A stretch of 54,165 nucleotides of DNA from Burkholderiales bacterium (GCA_026954015.1 JAIXLP010000027.1:1-54165); one strand, 5' to 3'. Shown: positions 35,170 to 44,441, counted from the first letter of the stretch. The notes: a model not told the origin generated them from the sequence alone. Translations and numbers: made by a program.

Positions 35170-35258
35170 GCCGGCGTGGACAGCTCGAAAAAGCGTCACG
35201 GGGCAAGCACTTAAGGCGGTATTCCCGATCCACACTCTGAACAAGCGGCGGCAATTTC

Positions 35259-37358
35259 TTGTCCACCAATGAAACCCTCGTGCACGTCGTCGTGCAGACC
35301 CCGGCGCACAGCGGCGTCGCGGGCGCGCTGACCTACACGCACGACACGGCGCTGCCCCCTGGAACGCTGGTACGGGTGCCGCTGGGCGCGCGCGAGGTGC
35401 TTGGCATCGTCTGGGACGCGAACGATGCCGCCGTACCCGACGGCACCGCGCTGCGCGCGGTGCGCGGCGTGCTCGCCGGTCTGCAGCCGCTTGACGCCGG
35501 CTGGCGCCGCCTCGCGGCATTCGCCGCGCGCTACTACCAACGCGGCCTCGGCGAAGTGGCGTTGGCGGCGCTGCCCCCGCTGCTGCGCGATCTGACGCCC
35601 GAGCAGCTCGCGCGGCGCCTGCGTCGCAAGCCACCGCCCGCCACCCTGGCGGTCGATGCGTTCGCTCCCACTCCGATAGCGCTTAGCGCAGAGCAGGCAA
35701 GCGCTGCATGCCAAATTGATGCCCAAAGCAGCCCGGCGCTGCTGTTCGGCAGCACCGGCAGCGGCAAGACCGAGGTCTACCTGCGCAGCGTGCAGTCGGC
35801 ACTCGCCGATCGGCCTGAAGCGCAGGCGCTGGTGCTCGTGCCCGAAATCAACCTTACGCCGCAACTGGAGGCGCGCTTTCGCGAGCGCTTCGCGCCACTG
35901 TGGGGCGACGCCGCCATCGTCAGCCTGCACAGCGGCATGACCCCGCCGCAGCGCCTGAAGAGCTGGCTCGCGGGGCACCAGGGCAGCGCACGCATCGTGC
36001 TGGGCACACGCATGGCCATCTTCGCCAGCCTGCCGCGCCTGGCGCTCATCGTCGTCGACGAAGAGCACGACGCCAGCTACAAGCAGCAGGAAGGCGCGCG
36101 CTACTCCGCGCGTGATCTGGCGCTCTGGCGCGCACGCGATGCGGGCGCCAAGGTGATCCTGGGCAGCGCCACACCATCGCTGGAGAGCTGGCACGCGAGC
36201 GATCCGGCGGTCGGCCGCTACCTGCGCGTGGCGATGCCCAGCCGCATCGGTGCCGCCGAGCTGCCGCGCCTGCGCCTCGTGGACATGGCGCAGCAACCAC
36301 GTCAGACGGTGTTCGCGCCGCCGCTGCTCGCCGCGATCACCGAACGCATCGAACGCGGCGAGCAGTGCCTGGTGCTGCTCAACCGCCGTGGCTACGCGCC
36401 CGTGCTGCACTGCCACGCCTGCGGCTGGAAGAGCGACTGCCTGCACTGCTCAGCCGCGCAGGTGTTCCACAAGACCGATGGCACGCTGCGCTGCCACCAC
36501 TGCGGCGCGGCGCAGCGCGTGCCACGTGCCTGCCCGGCCTGCGGCAACCCGGACATCGTGCCCGTGGGCCGCGGCACCGAACAACTGCAGGAACAGCTCG
36601 CCGCGCTTTTGCGCAACATCATCACCCCCGAGCGCCGCGCAGCGCGCGTGGCGCGCATCGACGCCGACACCACGCGCGCCCGGGGCGCGCTCGAGGCACA
36701 ACTGGCGCAGGTCCACGCGGGCGAGATCGACGTGCTCGTGGGCACACAGATGGTGGCCAAGGGACACGACTTTCGCCGCATCACGCTGGTGGCCGCGGTG
36801 CAGCCTGACAGCGCGCTCTTCTCCAGCGACTTTCGCGCGCCCGAGCGCCTCTTCGCCCTCCTGACCCAGGCTGCAGGGCGCGCCGGGCGCGACGGGCATT
36901 ACATGCGCGCGCACCAGGCGGTGCCCGAGCTCTGGGTGCAGACCTGGCACCCCGGACACCCCCTGTTCGCCGCACTCGCCCGGCACGACTACCCGGCGTT
37001 CGCCGCGCAGCAGCTCGCCGAGCGCGAGGCCGCCGCCATGCCTCCGTTTTCCCACCAGGCGCTGCTGCGCGCCGACGCCCGCACGCAGGAGGCGGCGCAG
37101 GCTTTCCTGCGCGCGGCCGCCGACGCAGCGCGCGCCGCGTCGCTGCCCGGCTGCGAGCACGTGCACCTGTATCCGCCCGTGCCACTGGCGGTGCAGCGCG
37201 TGGCCAACGTCGAGCGCGCGCAGATGCTGCTGGAAAGCAGCAGCCGCGGCGCGCTGCAACGCCTGCTCGCGGCGTGGCAGCCCTTGCTGCATGCCGAGCG
37301 CTGCCGCCACAAGGGGCTGGTGCGCTGGCTCGTGGACGTGGATCCGCAGGCGATCTGA
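35259..37358 (+). CDS. priA: Primosomal replication restart helicase PriA
   Basis: A 699-residue DNA helicase that reloads the replisome at stalled forks. The N-terminal DNA-binding domain covers about the first 130 residues. Walker A is GSTGSGKTEVYLR (about 165), motif II is VVDEEHDASYKQQEG, and the zinc-binding insert has CHACGWKSDCLHC and CHHCGAAQ...CPACGNPD. Motif V/VI is GTQMVAKGHDF and QAAGRAGR. The start is TTG at 35259, with a GTG 21 nt later as alternative. Residues about 140-155 are encoded by a dispersed repeat inserted between the DNA-binding and helicase domains. Confidence 0.95.
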   Translation: MSTNETLVHVVVQTPAHSGVAGALTYTHDTALPPGTLVRVPLGAREVLGIVWDANDAAVPDGTALRAVRGVLAGLQPLDAGWRRLAAFAARYYQRGLGEVALAALPPLLRDLTPEQLARRLRRKPPPATLAVDAFAPTPIALSAEQASAACQIDAQSSPALLFGSTGSGKTEVYLRSVQSALADRPEAQALVLVPEINLTPQLEARFRERFAPLWGDAAIVSLHSGMTPPQRLKSWLAGHQGSARIVLGTRMAIFASLPRLALIVVDEEHDASYKQQEGARYSARDLALWRARDAGAKVILGSATPSLESWHASDPAVGRYLRVAMPSRIGAAELPRLRLVDMAQQPRQTVFAPPLLAAITERIERGEQCLVLLNRRGYAPVLHCHACGWKSDCLHCSAAQVFHKTDGTLRCHHCGAAQRVPRACPACGNPDIVPVGRGTEQLQEQLAALLRNIITPERRAARVARIDADTTRARGALEAQLAQVHAGEIDVLVGTQMVAKGHDFRRITLVAAVQPDSALFSSDFRAPERLFALLTQAAGRAGRDGHYMRAHQAVPELWVQTWHPGHPLFAALARHDYPAFAAQQLAEREAAAMPPFSHQALLRADARTQEAAQAFLRAAADAARAASLPGCEHVHLYPPVPLAVQRVANVERAQMLLESSSRGALQRLLAAWQPLLHAERCRHKGLVRWLVDVDPQAI
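35676..35707 (-). repeat. Dispersed 32-nt core repeat, copy D (inside priA)
   Basis: On the minus strand: GCAGCGC, 9 nt, CTGCGC, 3 nt, GCGCTAT. Block spacing is identical to the other three copies, though two blocks differ by 1-2 bases. It encodes PIALSAEQASAAC in PriA, just before the helicase domain. Confidence 0.6.
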
Positions 37359-37535
37359 GCGGTCATCCACTGCGCCGGACCCCTGCCGTACATCCCGCGC
37401 GCATGGCACGTTCTCTCCAGGGTCTTGCAGTTTTTCGGGCTACTAGAATGCGCGCTGACCGCCGTCGTTGTCCCCCTCCACGAGACGTGGGCGCACGGGC
37501 GGCACCCCTACCTCACACACTCGGAGACATACACC

Positions 37536-38516
37536 ATGACCGGAACCCGACGCCAGTTCGTCAGCCTGACGGCAGCCACCATGCTTGCAGCCACGGGCAC
37601 ATTGCCCGCCGTGGCGCAGACCAAGCTCAAGATGGCCTACGCCCTCGCGAAGAACTCGCACTATGGCGCCGGCGCCGCAGCCTTCATCAAGAGCCTGGGT
37701 GCAAGCGCCAGCGCGTTCGCGATCGAGGAGTTCCCCAACAGCGCACTCGGCGGCGAGCGTGAAGTCATCGAGGGCATCCAGCTCGGCACCATCGACCTGG
37801 CGCTGGTCTCCACCGGCGCCACGACCAATTTCGTGCCCGAAACCGGCGTGTTCGACATCCCGTTCCTGTTCCGCGATCTCGCGCACGCACGCGCGGTGCT
37901 CGACGGCAAGATCGGCCAGGAACTGCTGGCCAAGTTCCCGCAGCGCGGCCTGACGGCGCTGGCCTGGGGCGAGCAGGGCTTTCGCCATCTCACGAACAGC
38001 AAGCGCCCGGTGGCCGAGCCCGCGGACATCAAGGGCCTGAAGATCCGCATCACCGAAAACCCGGTCCACCTCGCGGCGTTCCGCCAGCTCGGCGTGCTGG
38101 CCACGCCGATGGCTTGGCCCGAAGTGGCCACCGCGTTGCAACAAGGCACGATCGACGGCCAGGAAAACCCGCTGTCGGTCATCGTCTCGGTCAAGCTCTG
38201 GCAGTTGCAGAAATACCTGTCACTCACCGCGCACGTCTATGCGCCGGCGGTAGTGCTGATGTCCCCTGCCGTCTACGGCAAGCTCTCGGCGGCCGACAAG
38301 CAGGCGTTTCAGAAGGCGGGCGCGGCAGCGCAGCACGGCATGCGCGACTTTGTCGACCAGGTCGAGAAGGACGGCGTCGAAACCGTCAAGGCCAACGGCA
38401 TGCAGGTCAACACCGTCGACCACGCAGCGTTCGTCAAGGCCGTGCAGCCGGTCTACCCGCAGTACTACAAGCAGTTCGGCCAGCAACTGGTCGAATCCAT
38501 CCGCGACGCGAAATAA
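37536..38516 (+). CDS. dctP: TRAP transporter substrate-binding protein DctP
   Basis: A 326-residue periplasmic receptor. The N-terminus TRRQFVSLTAA resembles a twin-arginine signal, cleaved near VAQ. DctP features include EEFPNSALGGEREVIEGIQLGTIDLAL, FDIPFLFRD, WGEQGFRHLTNSKRPV, DIKGLKIRITENP and WPEVATALQQGTIDGQENP; the Arg of KIRITENP normally grips the substrate carboxylate. GGAG precedes the ATG. First gene of a dctPQM operon. The substrate is an organic acid not identifiable from sequence. Confidence 0.93.
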   Translation: MTGTRRQFVSLTAATMLAATGTLPAVAQTKLKMAYALAKNSHYGAGAAAFIKSLGASASAFAIEEFPNSALGGEREVIEGIQLGTIDLALVSTGATTNFVPETGVFDIPFLFRDLAHARAVLDGKIGQELLAKFPQRGLTALAWGEQGFRHLTNSKRPVAEPADIKGLKIRITENPVHLAAFRQLGVLATPMAWPEVATALQQGTIDGQENPLSVIVSVKLWQLQKYLSLTAHVYAPAVVLMSPAVYGKLSAADKQAFQKAGAAAQHGMRDFVDQVEKDGVETVKANGMQVNTVDHAAFVKAVQPVYPQYYKQFGQQLVESIRDAK

Positions 38517-38528
38517 GGCGCGCTCCCC

Positions 38529-39020
38529 GTGCGCGCGCTGCGACTGGCCGATCGCGGGCTGTTCCAGCTCGTCTCCTGGGTGGCGCAGGCGCTGCTCTGG
38601 TCGGCCGCGGGCACGGCGTTCTGGCAGGTGCTCGCGCGCTTCGTCTTTGAGTCACCCTCGGCCTGGTCGGAGGCCTGGACGCGCGCGGCCGTCATCTGGG
38701 CCGTCATGCTGGGCGCGGCGCTCGCGTTCCGCCAGGGCGCGATGCTCAGCGTGGACATGCTGCACAACCTGCTCGCCCCGCGCCGGGCGCGCCTGCTCGA
38801 ACACCTGGTGCTGCTGATCGTGGCGGGCTTTTTGCTGTTCCTGCTCTGGTTCGGCGTGGAGATGGGCTGGCGCGTGCGCTTTCAGACCATGCCGAGCCTC
38901 GTCGTCTCGATCGCCTGGGTGTACCTCGCGATTCCGGTCGGCGCGGCGCTGTCGCTCATCGCGGTGGTCGCGCACTGGGCCGACGGCTCGCCGCGGCCTG
39001 CACCGGCCGACGCCATCTGA
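38529..39020 (+). CDS. dctQ: TRAP transporter small permease DctQ
   Basis: A 163-residue membrane protein with four hydrophobic helices and the conserved WTRAAVIWAVMLGAALAFRQGAMLSVD segment. It forms the membrane unit together with DctM. It starts with GTG 12 nt after dctP. Confidence 0.9.
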   Translation: MRALRLADRGLFQLVSWVAQALLWSAAGTAFWQVLARFVFESPSAWSEAWTRAAVIWAVMLGAALAFRQGAMLSVDMLHNLLAPRRARLLEHLVLLIVAGFLLFLLWFGVEMGWRVRFQTMPSLVVSIAWVYLAIPVGAALSLIAVVAHWADGSPRPAPADAI

Positions 39021-39045
39021 CCTCCCCCCGACAGGGCGCATCACC

Positions 39046-40323
39046 ATGGCACAGTTGATGGTCGTCTCGATGCTGCTGTGCTTCGTGTTCACCGTGCCGG
39101 TCGCGGTGTCCATCGGGCTGAGCACGATCGCCGGCGTCGGCTATGACGGCGGCATCACCTGGCTGGTGATCATCCAGCAGCTCTACGCGGCGCTCGACAA
39201 ATACCCGCTGATGGCGGTGCCGTTTTTCATTCTTGCCGGCAACCTCATGGAGTCGGGCGGCATCTCCGAGCGGCTCGTCGAGTTCGCCAAGAGCGCGGTC
39301 GGCGGCGCGCAGGGCGGGCTGGCCTGCAGTTGCGTCATCACCTGCATGATCTTCGCCGCAATCGCGGGCTCCAGCGTCGCCACCACCTTCGCCGTGGGCG
39401 CGATCCTGATCCCGGCCATGGTGAAGGTCGGCTACCCGGCGCCTTTCGCCGCGTCACTGCAGGCCTCGGCGGCGGAACTGGGCGTGATCATTCCTCCGTC
39501 GATCCCGATGATCCTGTTCGGCGTCTCCACCGACACCTCGGTGGGCGAGCTGTTCATTGCGGGAATCGGCCCCGGCATCTTCATCGCGCTGGCGCTCATG
39601 GGCTATGTCTGGTGGCACGCACGCCGGCACGGCCTGGGGCTGCACGATGGCGACGGCCGGCTGCCGCTGGGGCTTGCGACGCGGCGTGCCGGCTGGGCGC
39701 TGCTGATGCCCATCATCGTGCTCGGCGGCATCTACGGCGGCGTCTTCACGCCCACCGAGGCCTCGGCCGTGGCCGTGGTCTACGCCTTGTTCGTGGGCAT
39801 CTTCATCTACCGCAAGCTCACCTGGAGCGTGCTGCAGCAGACCTTCCATCGCTCGGTGGTGTCGATGGCGATCATCATGTTCATCATCGCCAACGCCGGA
39901 GTGTTCGGCTTCCTGCTCAACCGCGCCGGCATCCCGCTCGCGCTCGGCGAATGGCTGGGCCACATCTTCACGAGCCAGTTCACCTTTCTGCTCGGCGTCA
40001 ACGTCGCGCTGTTCGTGATCGGCATGTTCATCGAGACCTCGGCATCCATCGTGGTGCTCGCGCCGCTGCTCGTGCCGGTGGCCGTGCAATTCGGTGTGGA
40101 TCCGGTGCATTTCGGCATCATCATGGTGGTGAATCTGGCACTGGGCATGGTCACGCCACCGTTTGGCGTGAACCTGTTCGCCGCCTGCGAAGTGGCCCAG
40201 GTGCCGATCGAGCGCCTCGTGCGGCCACTGCTGCCGTTCGTCGGCGTGGTGACGCTGTGCCTGCTGGTCATCACCTACTGGCCTGACCTGGCGCTCGCGC
40301 CGCGCGATCTCGTCTACCGCTGA
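39046..40323 (+). CDS. dctM: TRAP transporter large permease DctM
   Basis: A 425-residue Na+-coupled permease with about 12 helices. Conserved stretches are LMAVPFFILAGNLMESGGISERLVEFA, GSSVATTFAVGAILIPAM, SAAELGVIIPPSIPMILFG and NLALGMVTPPFGVNLF, all typical of DctM. It lies 25 nt after dctQ and completes the transporter. The gene converges with the GtrA gene. Confidence 0.95.
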   Translation: MAQLMVVSMLLCFVFTVPVAVSIGLSTIAGVGYDGGITWLVIIQQLYAALDKYPLMAVPFFILAGNLMESGGISERLVEFAKSAVGGAQGGLACSCVITCMIFAAIAGSSVATTFAVGAILIPAMVKVGYPAPFAASLQASAAELGVIIPPSIPMILFGVSTDTSVGELFIAGIGPGIFIALALMGYVWWHARRHGLGLHDGDGRLPLGLATRRAGWALLMPIIVLGGIYGGVFTPTEASAVAVVYALFVGIFIYRKLTWSVLQQTFHRSVVSMAIIMFIIANAGVFGFLLNRAGIPLALGEWLGHIFTSQFTFLLGVNVALFVIGMFIETSASIVVLAPLLVPVAVQFGVDPVHFGIIMVVNLALGMVTPPFGVNLFAACEVAQVPIERLVRPLLPFVGVVTLCLLVITYWPDLALAPRDLVYR

Positions 40324-40335
40324 ACGGACCGCCCG

Positions 40336-40746
40336 TCACCGCGGCCGGAACGCCCACCACTTGCTCGCGAAGAAGGTGCCCACCGCCACCAGCAGCAGCA
40401 CGCCCGCAAGGCTGTACAGGTAGTGCCAGTGCAGCCAGTCCAGCGCGACCGCGTAGAGCAGTTCGTTGGCGGCAAATGACGCGCTCGCTACCGCGAAATA
40501 ACGCGCCACGACGGCCCAGCCGCGGGCGCTGACCTGGGCGAACGTCAGCAGCGCATGGCCGTTGTAGCTGACGATGAACGCAACCAGAAACGCCAGGACG
40601 TTGGCCACCAGGGGCGCCATGTGCGCAAAGTGCACGAGCAACCCGACAACCGCCAGGTGCGTCACGGCGGCGCACCCACCCACCGCGATGAACTGCACCG
40701 GCTGCGGCAGCCGGGCGAGCAGGCCCGCCAGATACGTCGCCCTCAT
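40336..40746 (-). CDS. GtrA family membrane protein
   Basis: A 136-residue protein with four transmembrane helices. VQFIAVGGCAAVTHL opens the GtrA domain, followed by ANVLAFLVAFIVSYNGHALLTF and FFASKWWAF near the end. GtrA proteins are proposed flippases for undecaprenyl-linked sugars. Its ATG overlaps the stop of the GT2 gene (ATGA), consistent with a shared pathway. Confidence 0.9.
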   Translation of the reverse strand: MRATYLAGLLARLPQPVQFIAVGGCAAVTHLAVVGLLVHFAHMAPLVANVLAFLVAFIVSYNGHALLTFAQVSARGWAVVARYFAVASASFAANELLYAVALDWLHWHYLYSLAGVLLLVAVGTFFASKWWAFRPR

Positions 40747-41786
40747 GGCGGCGTATCACGCCAGGGACTGTGGTCTTCGTCGCGCGCAATGAAATAGCTC
40801 GGACGCTGCTTGACCTCGTCGTAGACGCGGCCGATGTACTCACCCAGGATGCCGATCGACATCAGTTGCACGCCAGAAAACAGCATGATGCCGACGGCCA
40901 GCGTCGGCCAACCCTCGAGATCGGCGCCGTTCAACAGCGTATCGAGCGTGACCCACGCGCCGTACCCCAGCGCGAACAGCGCAACCACCCCGCCGATCAC
41001 GCTCCACACGCGCAGCGGAAACGTGGTGAACGACGTCAGGCCCAGCAGCGCCAGCGAGCCCAGGCGGCGCAGGTTGAAGCTGGAGCTGCCGCCCGCGCGC
41101 TCCGGCGGCACGAAGGGCAGCGCCGCCGTCTTGAAACCCACCCAGGCATAGAGCCCCTTCATGAACCGCCGGTGCTCCGGCAAGGCATCGAGCGCATCGG
41201 CCACGCGGCGGTCCAGCCAGCGAAAGTCTCCCGCATTGGGTGGCACCTTCACCCGGTTGCCCGTGTTGAGCAGCCAGTAGAAGAGCCCGGTGCCCAGGCG
41301 CTTGGTGCCGCTCTCGCCCACGCGATCGGCGATGACCCCGTACACCATGTCGTAGCCCGCGCGCCAGAGCGCGCACATCTCGGGCAGCATGGCCAGCGGG
41401 TGCTGGAAATCCGCGTCGATCAGCACGATCGCGTTGCCGCGCGCATGCGCAATGCCGGCGGAGAGCGCCGCCTCCTTGCCGAAGTTGCGCGAAAGCGCGA
41501 TGTAGCGCAGGGGCAGCTCCGCAGCCAAGCGCAACGCAATGGTATGCGTCGCATCGCGGCTGCCGTCGTTCACCACGACGATCTCGAAGTCCGGCGTGAG
41601 CGCACCTGCTGCCTGCGCCAGCGCGCGCACGAAGCGCTCGAGATTAGCCTCTTCGTTGTGCGCCGGCACCACGCACGACAGGCGCAGCGGCGGGCGCGGC
41701 AAGGAAGCCAGCGGCGCCGCGGGCGCGTACTCGGCGTGCCAGTCCACACGCGGCGTGGCTGCGGGCTCTTCGTTCATGGCCGCCAT
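40743..41786 (-). CDS. GT2 glycosyltransferase, GtrB/DPM-like
   Basis: A 347-residue polyprenyl-phosphate sugar transferase. The GT-A domain has SCVVPAHNEEANLERFV, VVVNDGSRDAT and IDADFQHPLAM (DxD-type metal site), followed by two C-terminal transmembrane helices around residues 250-320 and EYIGRVYDEVKQRPSY. GtrB-type enzymes attach glucose or a similar sugar to bactoprenol phosphate. It begins 12 nt after the GT39 gene and overlaps the GtrA gene. An ATG 9 nt further in is an alternative start. Confidence 0.9.
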   Translation of the reverse strand: MAAMNEEPAATPRVDWHAEYAPAAPLASLPRPPLRLSCVVPAHNEEANLERFVRALAQAAGALTPDFEIVVVNDGSRDATHTIALRLAAELPLRYIALSRNFGKEAALSAGIAHARGNAIVLIDADFQHPLAMLPEMCALWRAGYDMVYGVIADRVGESGTKRLGTGLFYWLLNTGNRVKVPPNAGDFRWLDRRVADALDALPEHRRFMKGLYAWVGFKTAALPFVPPERAGGSSSFNLRRLGSLALLGLTSFTTFPLRVWSVIGGVVALFALGYGAWVTLDTLLNGADLEGWPTLAVGIMLFSGVQLMSIGILGEYIGRVYDEVKQRPSYFIARDEDHSPWRDTPP

Positions 41787-41798
41787 TGTCGGCGCTCC

Positions 41799-43373
41799 TC
41801 ACGGCCTGCGGCGCGCATCGACGTCATACACGGTATACGACCAGACCTGCGGCCGCGGGAACCGCCAGCCGCTGCGCTGGGCCAGCATCCGGTGCGCAAG
41901 CACCGGCAGGCCATGCGCGGCAAGCCACGCGCGTGCTTCACGATCGCAATCGGTCTGCGCCGGTGCAGAGGTCGCCAGCCCCTGCAGGCACAGCAGCACG
42001 CCATCGCCCTCCTGCCAGGCCCCGGCACCCAGGATGCGCGCAGGCCCATCGTCCGGCAGACCGGGAACGGTGAGCAGATGCGGCTGCGCATAGAAGGCCA
42101 GCATGGCGTTCCCTGCCCAGTCTCCACCGACCCAGGCAAGCGAGCGCCCAGGATGGCGCTGTTGCCAATCCTGCACCACCGCGCGCGCCACATCCTCGGT
42201 GGGGCGGTAGTAGCCGGCGTCCCCGCGCAACGCACGGGCCGTGGCCGTCGCGATACCCAGCGCAAGTACCACGGTCACCACCGGCCACCACGCACGCGCA
42301 AGCAGCGCCAGCGTGCGCCGCTCCGCCTGCGGCGCCGCCAGGCGCAGATTGCGCAGCCACAGCAATGCAAACGCATAGCCGATGGGAATCGCCCATGGCG
42401 TGGAGAGCTCGGCGACACCGGCGACGCCGAAGGCCAGTGTCAGTGCCCAGGGCATGAACGCCAGCCAGAACAGCACGTCGCTCGCGCCCTGCGGCGCCCA
42501 ACTGCGCACCAGCAAGCGCGCCGCAACGCGCACGGCGTTCGCGCCCTCGGCACGCGCCTGAGCGATGGCCCAGGTCAGACACAGTGCAAGCCACGCAGGC
42601 AACCAGTAGTACAGCGGCGCGAGCGCGAAGCGCGCGATGTAGCGCCACGACGTTGCGCCCCCGCCCTGCTCCATCGCGTAATGCAGCGGCGCCCAGTCGT
42701 GCGACGCAACCCACGCCAGGTGCGGCCACAACGCGAAGCCAAAGACCGCCAGTGCGACGTAAGGCTTTGCGGTGGCAAGCCAGCGCCGGCCCTGCGGATG
42801 CAGCAGCACCGGGAGCAGAAACCCCGCGAGGAAGACGCCGCTGAAGTATTTGCTGAGCATGCACGCGGCGGCCACGAGGCCCAGGCCGACGCTCGCGCCC
42901 ACGCCGCGCCACCCGCGTTCCTGCCAACTCGCGAGCAACAGCGTCGCGGCCCAGGGCCAGAGCGAGAGCAGCTGGCTGTTGGCGTTGAATTTGCCCGCGA
43001 GATTGGCATAGGGGAAGCTCCACAGGAGCAGCAGCGCGCCCCACGGCGCGAGCGCCCCGAGCCGCAGGCGCACGCCGAGTCGCCAGACGCCGATCAATCC
43101 GACCACCACGTTCGCGTAGGACAGCAGCCGGTAGCTGAAATCGTTCTGCGGAAACACCACGAACCACAGACCCGTCGTCCAGGCGAAGAACGGAGGGTGT
43201 TTGTGCGTACCCCAGCGCAGCGGCTGAGACCACGCATAGTTTTCCAGCATGTCGTGGTAGCCGTCCAGATTGGCCTGGGCGAGCCACGTGATGCAGGCCC
43301 ATGCGAGCGCTGCGCCACCCAGCCAGGCCAGCAGCTTACGGACCGACACATCGGATACGGACGCAGCACTCAC
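41799..43373 (-). CDS. GT39-like membrane glycosyltransferase (ArnT/PMT type)
   Basis: A 524-residue polytopic protein. After the first helix comes QANLDGYHDMLENYAWSQP, and KHPPFFAWTTGLWFVVFP is the conserved first periplasmic loop of GT39/ArnT enzymes. About ten helices follow and then a soluble C-terminal domain. It would transfer a sugar from the lipid donor made by GtrB to a periplasmic acceptor such as LPS or O-antigen. The GTG at 43373 has GGAG 8 nt upstream. First gene of the GT39-GtrB-GtrA run. Confidence 0.85.
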   Translation of the reverse strand: MSAASVSDVSVRKLLAWLGGAALAWACITWLAQANLDGYHDMLENYAWSQPLRWGTHKHPPFFAWTTGLWFVVFPQNDFSYRLLSYANVVVGLIGVWRLGVRLRLGALAPWGALLLLWSFPYANLAGKFNANSQLLSLWPWAATLLLASWQERGWRGVGASVGLGLVAAACMLSKYFSGVFLAGFLLPVLLHPQGRRWLATAKPYVALAVFGFALWPHLAWVASHDWAPLHYAMEQGGGATSWRYIARFALAPLYYWLPAWLALCLTWAIAQARAEGANAVRVAARLLVRSWAPQGASDVLFWLAFMPWALTLAFGVAGVAELSTPWAIPIGYAFALLWLRNLRLAAPQAERRTLALLARAWWPVVTVVLALGIATATARALRGDAGYYRPTEDVARAVVQDWQQRHPGRSLAWVGGDWAGNAMLAFYAQPHLLTVPGLPDDGPARILGAGAWQEGDGVLLCLQGLATSAPAQTDCDREARAWLAAHGLPVLAHRMLAQRSGWRFPRPQVWSYTVYDVDARRRP

Positions 43374-43390
43374 ACAGTGGACTCCATCGA

Positions 43391-44350
43391 TCACAGCAGC
43401 AGCGTGACGGTCGCCGAAAAACTCAGAAACGCGAGCGCGGTGCTCGCGAGAATGATGTGCGCAACGCGCCCGGCGTGCGCGCCGAAGCGTTCGACCAGCA
43501 TGACCACGTTGCTCGCGCTCGGCAGCGCAGCCACCAGGATCAGCACGACGAGCGTGAATGGCGCAAGGGCCAGCCCGAGCGCGATCGCGAGCGACCCCGC
43601 ACCCCACACCAGCACCGGATGCACCAGCAGTTTGGCCAGCGCCGCCGGCACGTATTCACGCAGTGCCACCGCCTCGCGCCGGTCGAGCTGCGAGCGCGCG
43701 AGCATCGCACCGATGGTGAACAGCGCCACCGGCGACGCGGCGTCGGCAAGCATCGCGACGGTGCGATCGACAGGGCCGGGCAACTGCCACTGAAAGGCTG
43801 AAGCCAGACCGCCGAGGACGATGGAAATCGGCAACGGGTTGGCCGCCATGCCGCGCAACGCCTGGCGCAGCGCCCGCCCGACGCCTGCGGAGCCTCCCGC
43901 GTCCAGACGCGACAACGCCACGCACAGCGACGACGTGAGGCACATGTCGATCGCGATCGTGAGGATCACGGTGCCCGCGCTGCGCTCACCTGCGAGCGCC
44001 ACCAGCAACGGCACGCCCATGAAACCGGAATTCGGAAACGCCGTGACGAGCGCTACGAACGATGCGTCGTTCCACCCCCAGCGGCGGCGCGTCAGCACGG
44101 CCGTCACGCCCACGATCACGAGCGCACAGGCCAGGTACACCCCCGCAGCCACCGGGTCGAGCAGTTGCGCCAGCGGCGTGTCCGCGCCAAAGCGGTACAG
44201 CAGGCACGGCAGCGCAAAGTAGAGCACGAAGGTGTTGAGTCCGCCGATCGACGCCAGCGGCACCACGCGCAGGCGGGCCGCCAGATAGCCGCAAAAGACG
44301 AGCGCGAAGAACGGGAAGGTGACGGCGAAGACAGGCAGCACGGGCGGCAT
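43391..44350 (-). CDS. AEC family transporter (auxin efflux carrier type)
   Basis: A 319-residue membrane protein with about ten helices in two bundles. GLNTFVLYFALPCLLYRF and VTAFPNSGFMGVPLLVAL are AEC hallmarks, and SNVVMLVERFG occurs near the C-terminus. Members export or import dicarboxylates, and the substrate here is unknown. The stop lies 17 nt before the GT39 start. It diverges from rep. Confidence 0.9.
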   Translation of the reverse strand: MPPVLPVFAVTFPFFALVFCGYLAARLRVVPLASIGGLNTFVLYFALPCLLYRFGADTPLAQLLDPVAAGVYLACALVIVGVTAVLTRRRWGWNDASFVALVTAFPNSGFMGVPLLVALAGERSAGTVILTIAIDMCLTSSLCVALSRLDAGGSAGVGRALRQALRGMAANPLPISIVLGGLASAFQWQLPGPVDRTVAMLADAASPVALFTIGAMLARSQLDRREAVALREYVPAALAKLLVHPVLVWGAGSLAIALGLALAPFTLVVLILVAALPSASNVVMLVERFGAHAGRVAHIILASTALAFLSFSATVTLLL

Positions 44351-44441
44351 TCTCGCCCAGGCGCATGGGCCCCGAGATCGCGGCGCGGATAATCGGCGGC
44401 TCCTTGCGCTTCCCCTCCCCTCCCGCGTTCCGCCCTCCCGC

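Larger units (their letters stand above)
34943..35258. other. hemE-priA intergenic region with DnaA boxes
   Basis: No gene seen in these 316 nt. It holds two perfect TTATNCACA boxes: TTATGCACA at 34974-34982 and TTATCCACA at 35161-35169. Degenerate 9-mers with two mismatches lie near (ATACCCACA just upstream of the second; CGATCCACA; TTGTCCACC at the priA start). Between them is a perfect inverted repeat (35002-35023) and an AT-richer stretch at about 35058-35100. It could be a DnaA-titration or regulatory region controlling priA, or a replication-linked site. Confidence 0.6.

Noticed and set aside
34943..35258. Chromosomal replication origin
   Set aside because: Only two perfect DnaA boxes, no clear unwinding element of 13-mers and no dnaA, dnaN or rpmH nearby. 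Kept as a DnaA-box region only.
37359..37535. Promoter with TAGAAT at 37444 before dctP
   Set aside because: A -10-like box is present, but no -35 at acceptable spacing; the nearby TTGCAG is only 13 nt away.
40770..43793. An open frame of about 1007 codons on the plus strand opposite the glycosyltransferase genes
   Set aside because: Arg/His/Gln-rich composition and no recognisable domain; it spans three genes on the other strand with clear families, so it is a shadow frame.
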